From Burkholderia sp. 8Y (GTDB taxonomy: Bacteria > Pseudomonadota > Gammaproteobacteria > Burkholderiales > Burkholderiaceae), in the NCBI RefSeq assembly GCF_902506145.1, contig NZ_LR733520.1:902640-966639 (forward strand): a stretch of DNA of 64,000 bases, read 5' to 3'. The translations under genes were made by a program, and so were the position numbers. Of this stretch, positions 44,492 to 56,745 are shown in pieces; positions within the stretch are counted from its first letter, which is position 1; each line of letters opens with the position of its first letter. The notes under the pieces were generated by a model, which was not told the DNA's origin, made no database searches, and worked only from the letters and a program-made list of their open reading frames with translations.

Positions 44492-47400
44492 ATGGAAAAC
44501 CATCAAGCTCATCATGCGTACGCGCCCCGTATCTACTTCATCGATCCCCTGCTCGTCGGCCCGCTCGCCAACTGGCCTGCCCAGTTCGCACACGCGGCGG
44601 CGCTCGGCTTCGACCATGTCCTGATCGGCTCGCCTTTCGTGCCCGGCAGCAATGGGCATCGCGAAGCCGTCGCCGATCATCATCGCCTGCACCCTGTCTT
44701 CGAATGCAACACGAGCGCCGCGGATGGCCTGCGCCAGCTCGCCGACGCCGCGCGGGCGCACGGCCTGACGCTCCTCGTCGACATCGTGATCAACCGCGTG
44801 AGCGCGGAAGGCGGCTTGTATCAGGACAACAAGCACTGGTTCCAGCCGTTCGAGAGCGCGGACGCGCGGCTCGACCCGCGCCGTCCGCCCCAGCAGCGCG
44901 ATGTCGCGTTCGCCAATTTCGCCGATGGCGAAGCCGCGCATCAGCTGACGCAGTGGTGGGCGCGCGAGTTGAGCGCGATCGCGGAGGCGGGCATCGGCGG
45001 CTTTCGCTTCGACTCGCCGCACGCGGTGCCGGCGCATGTGTGGCGGCGGCTGGGGGCCGCCGTGCGCGAGAAGCATCCGCAGACGCGCTGGCTGGCGTGG
45101 ACCGTCGGCGTCTCGCGCGATGACCTGCGCGCGCTCGCCGATGCCGAGTTCGATGCCGTCTTCGCCTCGACGCGCTGGTGGGACTTCAAGGGCGCGTGGC
45201 TCGTGGACGAGCACGCGGCGCTCTCGCGCATCGCGCCGCCGGTCGCCTTCCCGGAAGAGCCGTTCGGCACGCGTCTAATTGCGGACCTGAGCGATACGAG
45301 CGATACCGCGCTCATCGAACGCGCGTACTGCCGCGCGCTCTACACAGCGACGGCGCTCGGCACGGGCATCCTCGTGCCGATGGGCTTCGAATACGGCGTC
45401 GGCTTGCCGATGTCGCAGCAGTACGGCGTCGCCGCCGAATACCAGCGCGCGACAAGCGAAGCGCGCATCGACCTGCGCGAGCAGATCAAGCGCGCGAACG
45501 CCTTGCAGCGCGATACCGCCACGCTTTCGGACGTCGGCGAACTGCGCTCGCTGACGGGCGCGGGCACGCCCTACGCCGCGCTCATTCGCGCCGCTGGCGG
45601 CGACTTGCGCGACAGCGGTTCGGCGGTGCTCGTCGTCGTCAATCCGGATCTGGTTGCGCCTGTTCATGTGGACACCCGGCATCTGCTGGAAGGCGTGCCG
45701 GGCAATTACACGCGCTTCGCGCCGCTCGACGATGCGAGCGCGCAGGCTCAGCGCCTCGCGGCGTTGACATTGAAGGCAGGCGAAGTGCGCCTGTTCCGCG
45801 CGGAAGCCGAGCCGTTCATCCTGCTCGCGCAGCCGCAGGTTAAGCGCGGCGCGAAGACCGCCGACAAGAAGTCCGTGGCCGAAGCGATTGCCGCGCCGCG
45901 CGTGTCGATCGAAAGCGTCACGCCTTCCGTCGATCACGGGCGCTTTCCGGCGAAGCGCATCGTCGGCGAAGCGGTCGAGATTCAGGCCGCGATCTTCGCC
46001 GAAGGTCACGACAAGCTCGCGGCAGCCGTGCAATGGCGCGCCGCCGACGAGACCGAGTGGCACGAAACGCCGATGTCGCTCGTGCTTCCGCTCGGCAACG
46101 ACTTGTGGACCACGCGCATTCCGCTCGAACGCGTGGGACGGCACGAATTCGTGGTGATGGCGTGGCGCGATGACTTCGCGTCGCTCGTCGATCACATGCA
46201 GAAGAAGCTGAAGGCCGGACAAACAGTCGAACTGGAACTCGAAGAAGCCAAGCACCTGTTCGCGCTGATTCTCGCGGAAGTGAAAACCGTCGAAGATTCC
46301 GACAGCGCGCCGCTCGAAGCCATCGTCAAGGAATTCACGAAGGCGGAGCCTGAGCGCAAGCTCGAACTCGTGCTGTCGTCCGCGATGGCGAAGGCGGTCG
46401 CGGCGGCGCGGCATCGTCCGTTCCTGTCGCGCGATCCGGTCGTGTATCGCATCGACTCGGAACGCGCGGCTGCGCGCTTCGCAAGCTGGTACGAGATCTT
46501 TCCGCGTTCGATGAGCGACGACGAGAACCGTCACGGCACGTTCATCGACGTGATCGGCAAGATGCCGCGCATTCGCGAGATGGGCTTCGACGTGCTGTAT
46601 TTCCCGCCGATCCATCCTATCGGCATGGCGAACCGCAAGGGCAAGAACAACTCGCTGACGGCCGAGCCGGGCGACGTGGGCAGCCCGTATGCGATCGGCG
46701 CGAAGGAAGGCGGCCATGACGCGGTGCATCCGGAACTCGGCAACCTCGACGACTTCAAGCGCATGCTCGACGCCGCGCACGAACACGGGCTGGAGATCGC
46801 GCTGGACTTCGCGGTGCAATGCTCGCCGGATCATCCGTGGCTGAAGGAGCATCCGACGTGGTTCGCGTGGCGACCCGACGGCACGCTGCGTTACGCGGAG
46901 AATCCGCCGAAGAAATATCAGGACATCGTGAATCCGGACTTCTATGCGCAGGACGCGAAGCCCGACTTGTGGATCGCCTTGCGCGACGTGTTCCTGCACT
47001 GGATCGCGGCGGGCGTGCGGATTTTCCGCGTCGATAACCCGCATACGAAGCCGTTTCCGTTCTGGGAATGGGTGATCGGCGACGTGCGCGCGCGTCATCC
47101 GGATGTGATGTTCCTCGCCGAAGCGTTCACGCGGCCGCGCGTGATGAACCGGCTCGCGAAGCTCGGCTTCTCCCAGTCGTACACGTACTTCACGTGGCGC
47201 GAAACCAAGCGCGACTTCCTCGAATACATGCACGACCTGACGCAGACGGATGCGAAGGATTACTTCCGGCCGAACTTCTTCGTCAATACACCGGACATCA
47301 ATCCGCGCTTTCTGCAAAGCTCGGGACGTCCCGGCTTCGTGATTCGCGCCGCGCTCGCGGCGACGCTTTCCGGGCTATGGGGCGTGTACAGTGGGTTCGA

Positions 47401-47890
47401 GTTGTGCGAGTCGGCGGCGCTTCCGAATAGCGAGGAGTATCTGGATTCCGAGAAGTATCAGTTGAAGGCGTGGGACTGGAACCGGCCAGGCAATATCGTC
47501 GGGGAAGTGACGGCGCTCAACCGCATCCGCCGCGCGAATCCCGCGTTGCAGACGCATCTCGGCGTGAACTTCCTGCCGGCGCATAACGACCACATCCTGT
47601 TCTTCGAGAAGGCCAACGCATCGCGCGACAACGTCGTGCTCGTCGCGATCAATCTCGATCCGTTCAACGAGCAAGGCGCGGATATCGAGTTGCCGTGGCA
47701 GACGCTGGAGAGCTGGGGCGTGCGGGAATGGGACGCGATTGCCGTCGAAGACCAGATGACGGGCGAGCGTTTCGAGTGGCGCGGACGGCGTCAGCATGTG
47801 CGCCTCAATCCGCACTCGCTGCCTTTCGCGATCTGGCGCATCTCGCCCACGTGGGGTTTGCCGAAGCCTCTGCCCGACGGAGAACGTTAA
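44492..47890 (+). CDS. glgE: Maltosyltransferase GlgE fused to a degenerate N-terminal amylase-like domain
   Basis: A 1132-residue protein. From about residue 470 it is GlgE, which adds maltose from maltose-1-phosphate to alpha-1,4-glucan: SVDHGRFPAKR, the GH13_3 (a family-specific subgroup) motifs with nucleophile Asp848 (FRVDNPH), acid/base Glu877 (FLAEAF) and Asp935 (NTPDINPRF). The first ~430 residues form a second GH13-like barrel. It keeps GFRFD (170-174) but has VDIVINRVS in place of the usual -NH- and LAWTVG at 201-206 where a catalytic Glu should be, so it is probably inactive. Lone GlgE is about 660-700 residues. The cluster around it supports the trehalose-to-glucan route. ATG 44492. 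Confidence 0.95.
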   Translation: MENHQAHHAYAPRIYFIDPLLVGPLANWPAQFAHAAALGFDHVLIGSPFVPGSNGHREAVADHHRLHPVFECNTSAADGLRQLADAARAHGLTLLVDIVINRVSAEGGLYQDNKHWFQPFESADARLDPRRPPQQRDVAFANFADGEAAHQLTQWWARELSAIAEAGIGGFRFDSPHAVPAHVWRRLGAAVREKHPQTRWLAWTVGVSRDDLRALADAEFDAVFASTRWWDFKGAWLVDEHAALSRIAPPVAFPEEPFGTRLIADLSDTSDTALIERAYCRALYTATALGTGILVPMGFEYGVGLPMSQQYGVAAEYQRATSEARIDLREQIKRANALQRDTATLSDVGELRSLTGAGTPYAALIRAAGGDLRDSGSAVLVVVNPDLVAPVHVDTRHLLEGVPGNYTRFAPLDDASAQAQRLAALTLKAGEVRLFRAEAEPFILLAQPQVKRGAKTADKKSVAEAIAAPRVSIESVTPSVDHGRFPAKRIVGEAVEIQAAIFAEGHDKLAAAVQWRAADETEWHETPMSLVLPLGNDLWTTRIPLERVGRHEFVVMAWRDDFASLVDHMQKKLKAGQTVELELEEAKHLFALILAEVKTVEDSDSAPLEAIVKEFTKAEPERKLELVLSSAMAKAVAAARHRPFLSRDPVVYRIDSERAAARFASWYEIFPRSMSDDENRHGTFIDVIGKMPRIREMGFDVLYFPPIHPIGMANRKGKNNSLTAEPGDVGSPYAIGAKEGGHDAVHPELGNLDDFKRMLDAAHEHGLEIALDFAVQCSPDHPWLKEHPTWFAWRPDGTLRYAENPPKKYQDIVNPDFYAQDAKPDLWIALRDVFLHWIAAGVRIFRVDNPHTKPFPFWEWVIGDVRARHPDVMFLAEAFTRPRVMNRLAKLGFSQSYTYFTWRETKRDFLEYMHDLTQTDAKDYFRPNFFVNTPDINPRFLQSSGRPGFVIRAALAATLSGLWGVYSGFELCESAALPNSEEYLDSEKYQLKAWDWNRPGNIVGEVTALNRIRRANPALQTHLGVNFLPAHNDHILFFEKANASRDNVVLVAINLDPFNEQGADIELPWQTLESWGVREWDAIAVEDQMTGERFEWRGRRQHVRLNPHSLPFAIWRISPTWGLPKPLPDGER

Positions 47891-47992
47891 TTGCGTCACG
47901 GTACGAACAAGCAGCGAACGTCAGCGACAAGCGCGACGACAGCGAACCGATAACAGGGCAGAAGCTCGCCTGCAAGAGCACTGGAGCAAACC

Positions 47993-50900
47993 GTGGATAC
48001 AAGGGTGAAGCGCAGCAAGAAGACGTCGGCACTCAGCGACGATCCGCTGTGGTACAAGGACGCGATCATCTATCAGGTGCACATCAAGTCGTTCTTCGAT
48101 GCGAACAACGACGGCATCGGCGACTTCCCGGGCTTGCTCGCGAAGCTGGATTACATCGCGGAACTGGGCGTCGATACCATCTGGCTGCTGCCGTTCTATC
48201 CCTCGCCGCGCCGTGACGACGGTTACGACATCGCCGACTATCGCAACGTGCATCCGGACTACGGCACGCTCGCCGATGTCAAACGCTTCATCCAGGAAGC
48301 GCACGCCCGCGGCATTCGCGTGGTCACGGAACTGGTCATCAATCACACGTCGGACCAGCATCCGTGGTTTCAGCGCGCGCGTCGCGCGAAGCCGGGATCG
48401 AATCATCGTAACTACTACGTATGGTCCGATACGGACAAGAAATACGAAGAGACGCGCATCATCTTCATCGACACGGAGCCTTCGAACTGGACGCATGATC
48501 CCGTCGCGGGACAGTACTACTGGCACCGCTTCTATTCGCACCAGCCGGATCTGAACTTCGACAACCCGGCCGTGATGAAGGAAGTGCTGCAGGTCATGCG
48601 CTTCTGGCTCGACATGGGCATCGACGGTCTGCGTCTGGACGCGGTGCCGTATCTCGTCGAACGCGAAGGCACCAACAACGAGAACCTGCCCGAGACGCAC
48701 GCCATTCTCAAGCAGATTCGCGCGACCATCGACGCCGAGTATCCGAACCGCATGCTGCTCGCGGAAGCGAACCAGTGGCCGGAAGACGTGAAGGAGTACT
48801 TCGGCGACGAAGACGAATGCCACATGGCGTTCCACTTCCCGCTGATGCCGCGCATCTACATGTCGATTGCAAGCGAGGACCGCTTTCCGATCACCGACAT
48901 CATGCGGCAGACGCCGGACCTCGCCGAATCGAATCAATGGGCGATCTTCCTGCGCAATCACGACGAACTCACGCTCGAAATGGTCACGGACTCCGAGCGC
49001 GACTACTTGTGGAACACGTACGCAAGCGACCGCCGCGCGCGCCTGAACCTCGGCATTCGCCGGCGTCTCGCGCCGCTGATGGAGCGCGACCGCCGTCGCA
49101 TCGAGCTCATCAATTCGCTGCTCTTTTCGATGCCGGGCACGCCCGTCATCTATTACGGCGACGAACTCGGCATGGGCGACAACATTCACTTGGGCGACCG
49201 CGACGGCGTCCGCACGCCGATGCAATGGTCGTCCGACCGCAACGGCGGCTTCTCGCGCGCGGATCCTGAACAACTCGTGCTGCCGCCCGTGATGGGCTCG
49301 CTTTACGGCTACGACGCGATCAACGTCGAAGCGCAAAGCCGCGATCCGCATTCGCTCTTGAACTGGACGCGCAAGATGCTCGCGGTGCGCCGCTCGAAGC
49401 ATGCGTTCGGACGCGGCACGATTCGCTTCCTGAAGCCGAGCAATCGCAAGATTCTCGCGTATCTGCGCGAACTGAAAGGCGAGCCGCCGATTCTCTGCGT
49501 GGCGAATCTCTCGCGTGCGCCGCAAGCGGTGGAACTCGATCTGTCGGAATTCGCGGGCTCCGTGCCGCTCGAAATGACGGCGGACCAGCCATTCCCCGCC
49601 ATCGGTCAACTCACTTATCTGCTGACTTTCCCGCCTTACGGCTTCTTGTGGTTCCAGCTTTGCCCCGGCAACATGCGCCCTGCCTGGTCGCAGGCGCCGT
49701 CGGAGCAGTTACCGGAGTTCGTCACCATGGTGATTCGCGCAGGCCAAACGGGACCGACGCCGGAAAACGTGCGTCTGCTCGAATCGGAAGTGCTGCCGAG
49801 CTATCTCAGCAAGCGCCGCTGGTTCGCATCGAAGGATCAGACGCTGCATGCGGCGCGCCTCGCCGCGCTCACGACGATAGAAGGCGCGGGCTTCGCGTTC
49901 ACTGAAATCGAAGCCGACGTCGGCGATCACACCGAACGCTATGTGCTGCCGCTTTCCATCGCGTGGGGCACGGAGACGACATCGCCGCTCTACATGCAGC
50001 TCGCGCTCGCGCGGGTGCGGCGCGGTCGCACGATCGGGCATATCACGGATGCGTTCGCGGTGCCGCAATTCACCTACGGCATCTTGCACAAGCTCAAGCA
50101 GCGCGCCGTCGTGACGACCGTGCAGAAGAGCGAGATACGCTTCCTGCCGACAGACCGCTTCGATACGCTCGACATGAATCCCACGTCGCCGCCCGAGATT
50201 CGCTGGCTCGCGGCGGAACAGAGCAACAGCTCGCTCGTGATCGGCGACAAGATCGTGCTGAAGCTCGTGCGGCGCGTGGTTGGCGGCATCCATCCGGAAG
50301 CGGAAATGAGCCGCTATCTCACGAAGCTCGGCTATGCGAACACCGGCCCGCTCTATGGCGAAGTTGTGCGCGTCGATCCGCAGGGCGTGCCGCATACGCT
50401 CGTGATCTTGCAAGGCTTCGTCGACAACCAGGGCGATGCCTGGAACTACGCGCTCGATTATCTGCGCCGCGTGGTGGATGAACTGGCCGTCACCGTCGAT
50501 ACCGAAGACGGCAAGGCGGATCACAACGCGCAGTTGAACGGCTTCGAAGGCTACGGCAATATCATCGGCATCATCGGCAAGCGGCTCGGCGAACTGCACG
50601 TCGCGCTCGCCACGCCGACGGACGACGAAGCGTTCGCGCCGCGCCGTGCGACCGCCGACGACGTGCAAGGCTGGATCGACGGCACGCTGCAACTGCTGAC
50701 GAGCGCGCTCGATATCCTCGCGCAGAAGATCGGCGGCTTCAACGAGCATGACCGCTTCCTCGCGCAGAGCCTGCTTGACCGCCGCGAGAAGCTCATCGAA
50801 GCGGTGAAGCAGCTCGTGACGTCGAACGCCGATGCGCTGTGCATCCGCATTCACGGCGACTTCCATCTCGGTCAGGTGCTGATGGCGCAGGGCGACGCGT

Positions 50901-51377
50901 ATCTGATCGACTTCGAAGGCGAGCCCGCGCGCACGCTCGACGAGCGCCGCAGGAAGACGAGCCCGCTGCGCGATGTCGCCGGTCTTCTGCGTTCGCTGTC
51001 GTATGCGAGTGCGGCAGCGCAGCCGACCACCGAAGCCGCGCCCGCGCAGACGGCCGACCGCAAGCGCGCGCTGTTCGAACGCATGCGCGCCGTCGCCGAA
51101 GAAAGCTTCATGCGGCAGTACCGGGAAGCGATTGCGTCGTCGCCCGAACCGATTGCGGGCGAGGATGTGTTGCCTGCCCTGCTCGATCTCTTCCTGATCG
51201 AGAAAGCCGCCTACGAAATCCGCTACGAAGCGGCGAACCGGCCGACGTGGATCGGTCTTCCGCTGCGCGGCCTCGCATCGCTCGCGAGCCGCCTGCTCGG
51301 CGACACGGGCGAGCCGCCCGCGCCCGGCACGCGCCACGTGGTCGATGCAACCAAGGACAATCCGGATGGAACCCACC

Positions 51378-51385
<8 letters not shown>
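47993..51385 (+). CDS. treS: Trehalose synthase-maltokinase fusion (TreS-Mak/Pep2)
   Basis: A 1130-residue two-enzyme protein. Residues ~15-575 are trehalose synthase, a GH13 isomerase interconverting trehalose and maltose, with Asp216 (GLRLDAVPY), Glu258 (LLAEANQW) and Asp324 ([12 protein letters not shown]). From about 590 to the end is maltokinase, ending in the kinase catalytic pair [10 protein letters not shown] (954-963) and IDFEGEP (972-978). The fusion turns trehalose into maltose-1-phosphate for GlgE. The start is GTG 47993 behind GGAG; no ATG fits the family N-terminus. glgE ends 102 bases upstream, and glgB overlaps its last codons by eight bases. Separate TreS and Pep2 genes are the mycobacterial arrangement. 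Confidence 0.95.
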
Positions 51386-53606
<2,221 letters not shown>

Positions 53607-53668
53607 GCTTTGGCTTTTCGGGGGCTTTGCTTGGCGGCGCTCGGGGCGGATGGGGATTATTGGTCGGG

Positions 53669-54283
53669 GAGCTTGCTTTCGTGTCGGTTTATTAGCGTTG
53701 CCCCTCCCCGGGGCGGGGGTTACTTTCTTTGCTGCTGCAAAGAAAGTAACCAAAGAAAGCAGCTTTTTCTGAACCGCTCGAAGCACAGAACAGGTGATCA
53801 CTTCGCAGAATGACCGTGGCATTCGTGAATAGGCAGCCTTGAATCACCCCCCGCGCCCGCTGAGCACCACGCCCTCCGAGCCCCTGGGCTCGATAACACT
53901 AACGCTTGTTTCGCGCATCGAGGAAAGTAGTAGCGTGTCCGAACTACATGGCGCTCTTGCTCGTGGCTGCGCAAGGCGGTAGGCGTGTCCGAAGCAAGTG
54001 CACTCTTGCTTACGGCGCGTTCACGGAAGCATGGCAACGCCGACAATTCCTGCCGGTTTTGTCGAGCCAAGGGGCTCGGAGGACGTGGCGCTCAGTGGGC
54101 GCGGGGAGTGATTCAAGGCTGTTTATTGACTGAGTGCCACTGTCTTACTGCGGAGTGACGACACTCTTGCTGCTGCGGGCCAAAAAAAGCTGCTTTCTTT
54201 GGTTACTTTCTTTGCAGCAGCAAAGAAAGTGACCCCCGCCCCGGGGAGGGGCAACGCTAATAGACCGGCACGAACACAAGCTT
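53669..54283. repeat. Long palindromic intergenic element with ~220-bp inverted arms
   Basis: The left arm (53669-53893) and right arm (54061-54283) are imperfect reverse complements. The best match runs through GTTGCCCCTCCCCGGGGCGG, then the AAAGAAAGTAACC blocks, GCAGCTTTTT, CAGCCTTGAATCAC and CGCGCCC, with scattered mismatches. The ~167-base centre (53894-54060) is not palindromic but has a direct repeat of GCGTGTCCGAA...CTCTTGCT (53933 and 53983). Inside each arm lies a smaller perfect hairpin (in the left arm GGTTACTTTCTTTGC / TGCT / GCAAAGAAAGTAACC at 53718-53751). No ORF or transposase is present. It looks like a dispersed repetitive or MITE-like element. Confidence 0.88.
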
Positions 54284-54316
54284 CACGGAGAACAAAGCGA
54301 CCGGCAGTGATTCACC

Positions 54317-54382
54317 GAAGAAAGTGACCCGCCCTGGAGAGAGGGCAACGCCAATAGACCGCCACGACCACAAGTTCACCGA
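54317..54382 (+). repeat. Third, decayed copy of the palindrome arm end
   Basis: GAAAGTGACCCGCC...GAGGGCAACGCCAATAGACCG repeats the outer end of the right arm (54230-54289) in the same direction with about 15-20 per cent changes. Thus at least three units of the repeat family sit in this gap. The remaining bases up to glgX (54383-54436) are A-rich with no clear promoter. Confidence 0.72.
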
Positions 54383-54436
54383 AACAACCGCAAACAACCA
54401 CAACCACCGCAACCCGAGCGAAGCTCAAAAAAGAAC

Positions 54437-56662
54437 ATGCCAAACGCACTCCCCGAAAAGTTGCTCCCGGGCGCTCCGTACCCGCTCGGAGCCAACTGGG
54501 ACGGTTTGGGCGTCAACTTCGCCGTGTTCTCGTCGAACGCACACCGCATCGAGGTGTGTCTCTTCGACAGCACCGGCCGCAAGGAGCTGATGCGCTTCGA
54601 CCTGCCCGAATGCACCGACGAAATCTGGCACGGCTATCTGCCGGGCGCGCATCCCGGCACCGTGTACGGCTTTCGCGCGCACGGGCCGTATCAGCCGCAG
54701 CAAGGACATCGCTTCAATCCGCACAAGCTGCTGCTCGATCCGTACGCGAAGAAGCTCGTCGGCCCGTGGCGATGGTCCGATGCGCTCTTCGGTTATCGCG
54801 TGCATTCGAACCGGCTCGACATGTCGATGGACCGCCGCGACTCCGCGCCCGCGATGCCCAAGTGCATCGTCACCGACGACGCCTTCGACTGGTCTCGCGA
54901 CGTGCGCCCCGATACGCCGTGGGGCGAAACCATCATCTACGAAACGCACGTGCGCGGCGCATCCATGCTGCGCAACGATATCCGACAGCACGAACGCGGC
55001 ACGTTCGCCGCGCTCTCCTCGCCGTGGTTCATTGAACATTTGCAGAAGCTCGGCATCACCGCCGTCGAGTTCCTGCCGGTGCACGCCTTTCTGAACGACC
55101 GCTTCCTGATCGAGCGCGGCCTGCGCAATTACTGGGGCTATAACACCGCCGCGTTCTTCGCGCCCGAGCCTACGTATCTGTCGACGCATCGGCTCAATGA
55201 AATGCGAATCGCCGTGCGCCAACTGCACGCGGCAGGCATCGAAGTGATACTCGATGTCGTCTACAACCACACATGCGAAGGCAATCAGCTTGGGCCGACA
55301 CTCTCGTGGCGCGGTCTCGACAACGCCAGCTACTATCGCCTGATTCCGGGCGACGAACGGCACTACATCAACGAGACCGGCTGCGGCAACACGGTGAACC
55401 TCTCGCATCCGCGCGTGCTGCAAATGGTGATGGATTCGCTGCGCTACTGGTGCACCGCGTTCAACATCGACGGCTTTCGTTTCGATCTCGGCGTCACGCT
55501 CGGGCGCGAAGGCCACGGCTTCGATCCGGGCTCCGGCTTCTTCGACGCCATTCGGCAAGACCCGATTCTCTCCACGCGCAAGCTCATTTCCGAGCCGTGG
55601 GATATCGGGCCCGACGGCTATCAGGTCGGCAATCATCCGCCCGGCTTCGCGGAATGGAACGACAAGTTCCGCGATGGCGTGCGGCGCTTCTGGCGCGGCG
55701 ATGCAGGCATGCGCCCCGATCTCGCCGCGCGTCTCACGGGCTCGGCGGAACTCTTCAACCGGCGCTTTCGGAAGCCCTGGGCGTCGGTCAACTTCGTCGC
55801 GTCGCATGACGGCTTCACGCTCGCGGACGTCACCGCGTATTCGCACAAGCACAACGAATCGAATCAGGAAGGCAACAACGACGGCCACAACGAGAATTGC
55901 AGCGCGAACTGGGGCGTCGAAGGACCGAGCGACGACCCCGCGATCATCGACGTTCGCGCGCGTCTCGCCCGCTCCATGATCGCGACGACGCTGCTCTCGC
56001 TCGGCACGCCGATGATCCTCGGCGGCGACGAATTCCTGCGCACGCAGCACGGCAACAACAACGCGTACTGCCAGGACAACGAGTTGTCGTGGATGGACTG
56101 GAACGCGGCGCACAGCCCGCGCGGCGTCGAAATGACGGAGTTCGTCGCGCGTGTCATCGCGCTGCGCAAAAAATACCCGGTGCTTAGGGAAACGCGCTTT
56201 CTCTATGGCGACCGCGAGGTGCTGCCGGGCCTCTACGACGTGAGCTGGTTCGACGAACGCGGCAACGCGCTCGCCATCGAAGCGTGGCAGGACCCGGAAG
56301 GTCGCGCGCTGACATTGCGTCGCGCGGGACCGGGCATCGACAGCGAAATCGACGTCATCCTCATCATGATCAACGGCTCCGCGAACACGCTCACGTTCGC
56401 GCCGCCCGCGCCGCACTTGGAATGGAACGTGCTGCTAGACAGCGCGGAGCCTGACGCCGTCGAACGGCCGCTCGTCGGCAGCGATTTGCAACTGGAAGCG
56501 CACAGCATCGTCGTGCTCCTCGCGCAGCCGTCCGGCAAAGCCGACTGGCAGGCCGTATGGATGTCGGGCGCGCATCAGGGCCCGCGTCTTCTGACCGCGC
56601 TGCCGCCGGACCCCGGCACGTTGCCATCGAACCGGCCATCCGAGATCGATCCGGCGCAGTAG
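54437..56662 (+). CDS. glgX: Glycogen debranching enzyme GlgX (TreX type)
   Basis: A 741-residue isoamylase-type debranching enzyme that cuts alpha-1,6 links of glycogen. After a CBM48 domain (YPLGANWDGLGVNFAVFSSNA) the GH13 barrel shows DVVYNHTCEG, GFRFDLGVTL with the nucleophile Asp, LISEPWDIG with the acid/base Glu and FVASHDGFTLADV. The block EGNNDGHNENCSANWGVEG is typical of GlgX/TreX. Debranching supplies linear chains for TreY. No good ribosome site precedes ATG 54437, and the palindromic element sits right upstream, so expression probably differs from that of glgB. Confidence 0.96.
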   Translation: MPNALPEKLLPGAPYPLGANWDGLGVNFAVFSSNAHRIEVCLFDSTGRKELMRFDLPECTDEIWHGYLPGAHPGTVYGFRAHGPYQPQQGHRFNPHKLLLDPYAKKLVGPWRWSDALFGYRVHSNRLDMSMDRRDSAPAMPKCIVTDDAFDWSRDVRPDTPWGETIIYETHVRGASMLRNDIRQHERGTFAALSSPWFIEHLQKLGITAVEFLPVHAFLNDRFLIERGLRNYWGYNTAAFFAPEPTYLSTHRLNEMRIAVRQLHAAGIEVILDVVYNHTCEGNQLGPTLSWRGLDNASYYRLIPGDERHYINETGCGNTVNLSHPRVLQMVMDSLRYWCTAFNIDGFRFDLGVTLGREGHGFDPGSGFFDAIRQDPILSTRKLISEPWDIGPDGYQVGNHPPGFAEWNDKFRDGVRRFWRGDAGMRPDLAARLTGSAELFNRRFRKPWASVNFVASHDGFTLADVTAYSHKHNESNQEGNNDGHNENCSANWGVEGPSDDPAIIDVRARLARSMIATTLLSLGTPMILGGDEFLRTQHGNNNAYCQDNELSWMDWNAAHSPRGVEMTEFVARVIALRKKYPVLRETRFLYGDREVLPGLYDVSWFDERGNALAIEAWQDPEGRALTLRRAGPGIDSEIDVILIMINGSANTLTFAPPAPHLEWNVLLDSAEPDAVERPLVGSDLQLEAHSIVVLLAQPSGKADWQAVWMSGAHQGPRLLTALPPDPGTLPSNRPSEIDPAQ

Positions 56663-56745
56663 CGCAACATCGGGACGCAAGGCGTCGAGGCTCGCGCGGC
56701 ACGCATCACCGTAGGCAATGCGACAAGCAACCCTGGCACTCAATC

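Noticed and set aside
44124..44624. A 166-codon frame between glgA and glgE
   Set aside because: It overlaps the glgE start and its product is Arg/Ser-rich with no known domain.
42407..45214. A 935-codon minus-strand frame over glgA/glgE
   Set aside because: It mirrors the codon structure of the genes on the other strand and has no recognisable domain.
53669..54283. CRISPR array as an explanation for the repeats after glgB
   Set aside because: The repeats are inverted long arms, not short direct repeats with regular unique spacers.
54425..56416. A 663-codon minus-strand frame over glgX
   Set aside because: Antisense to glgX and of Arg/Val/Glu-rich composition typical of shadow frames.
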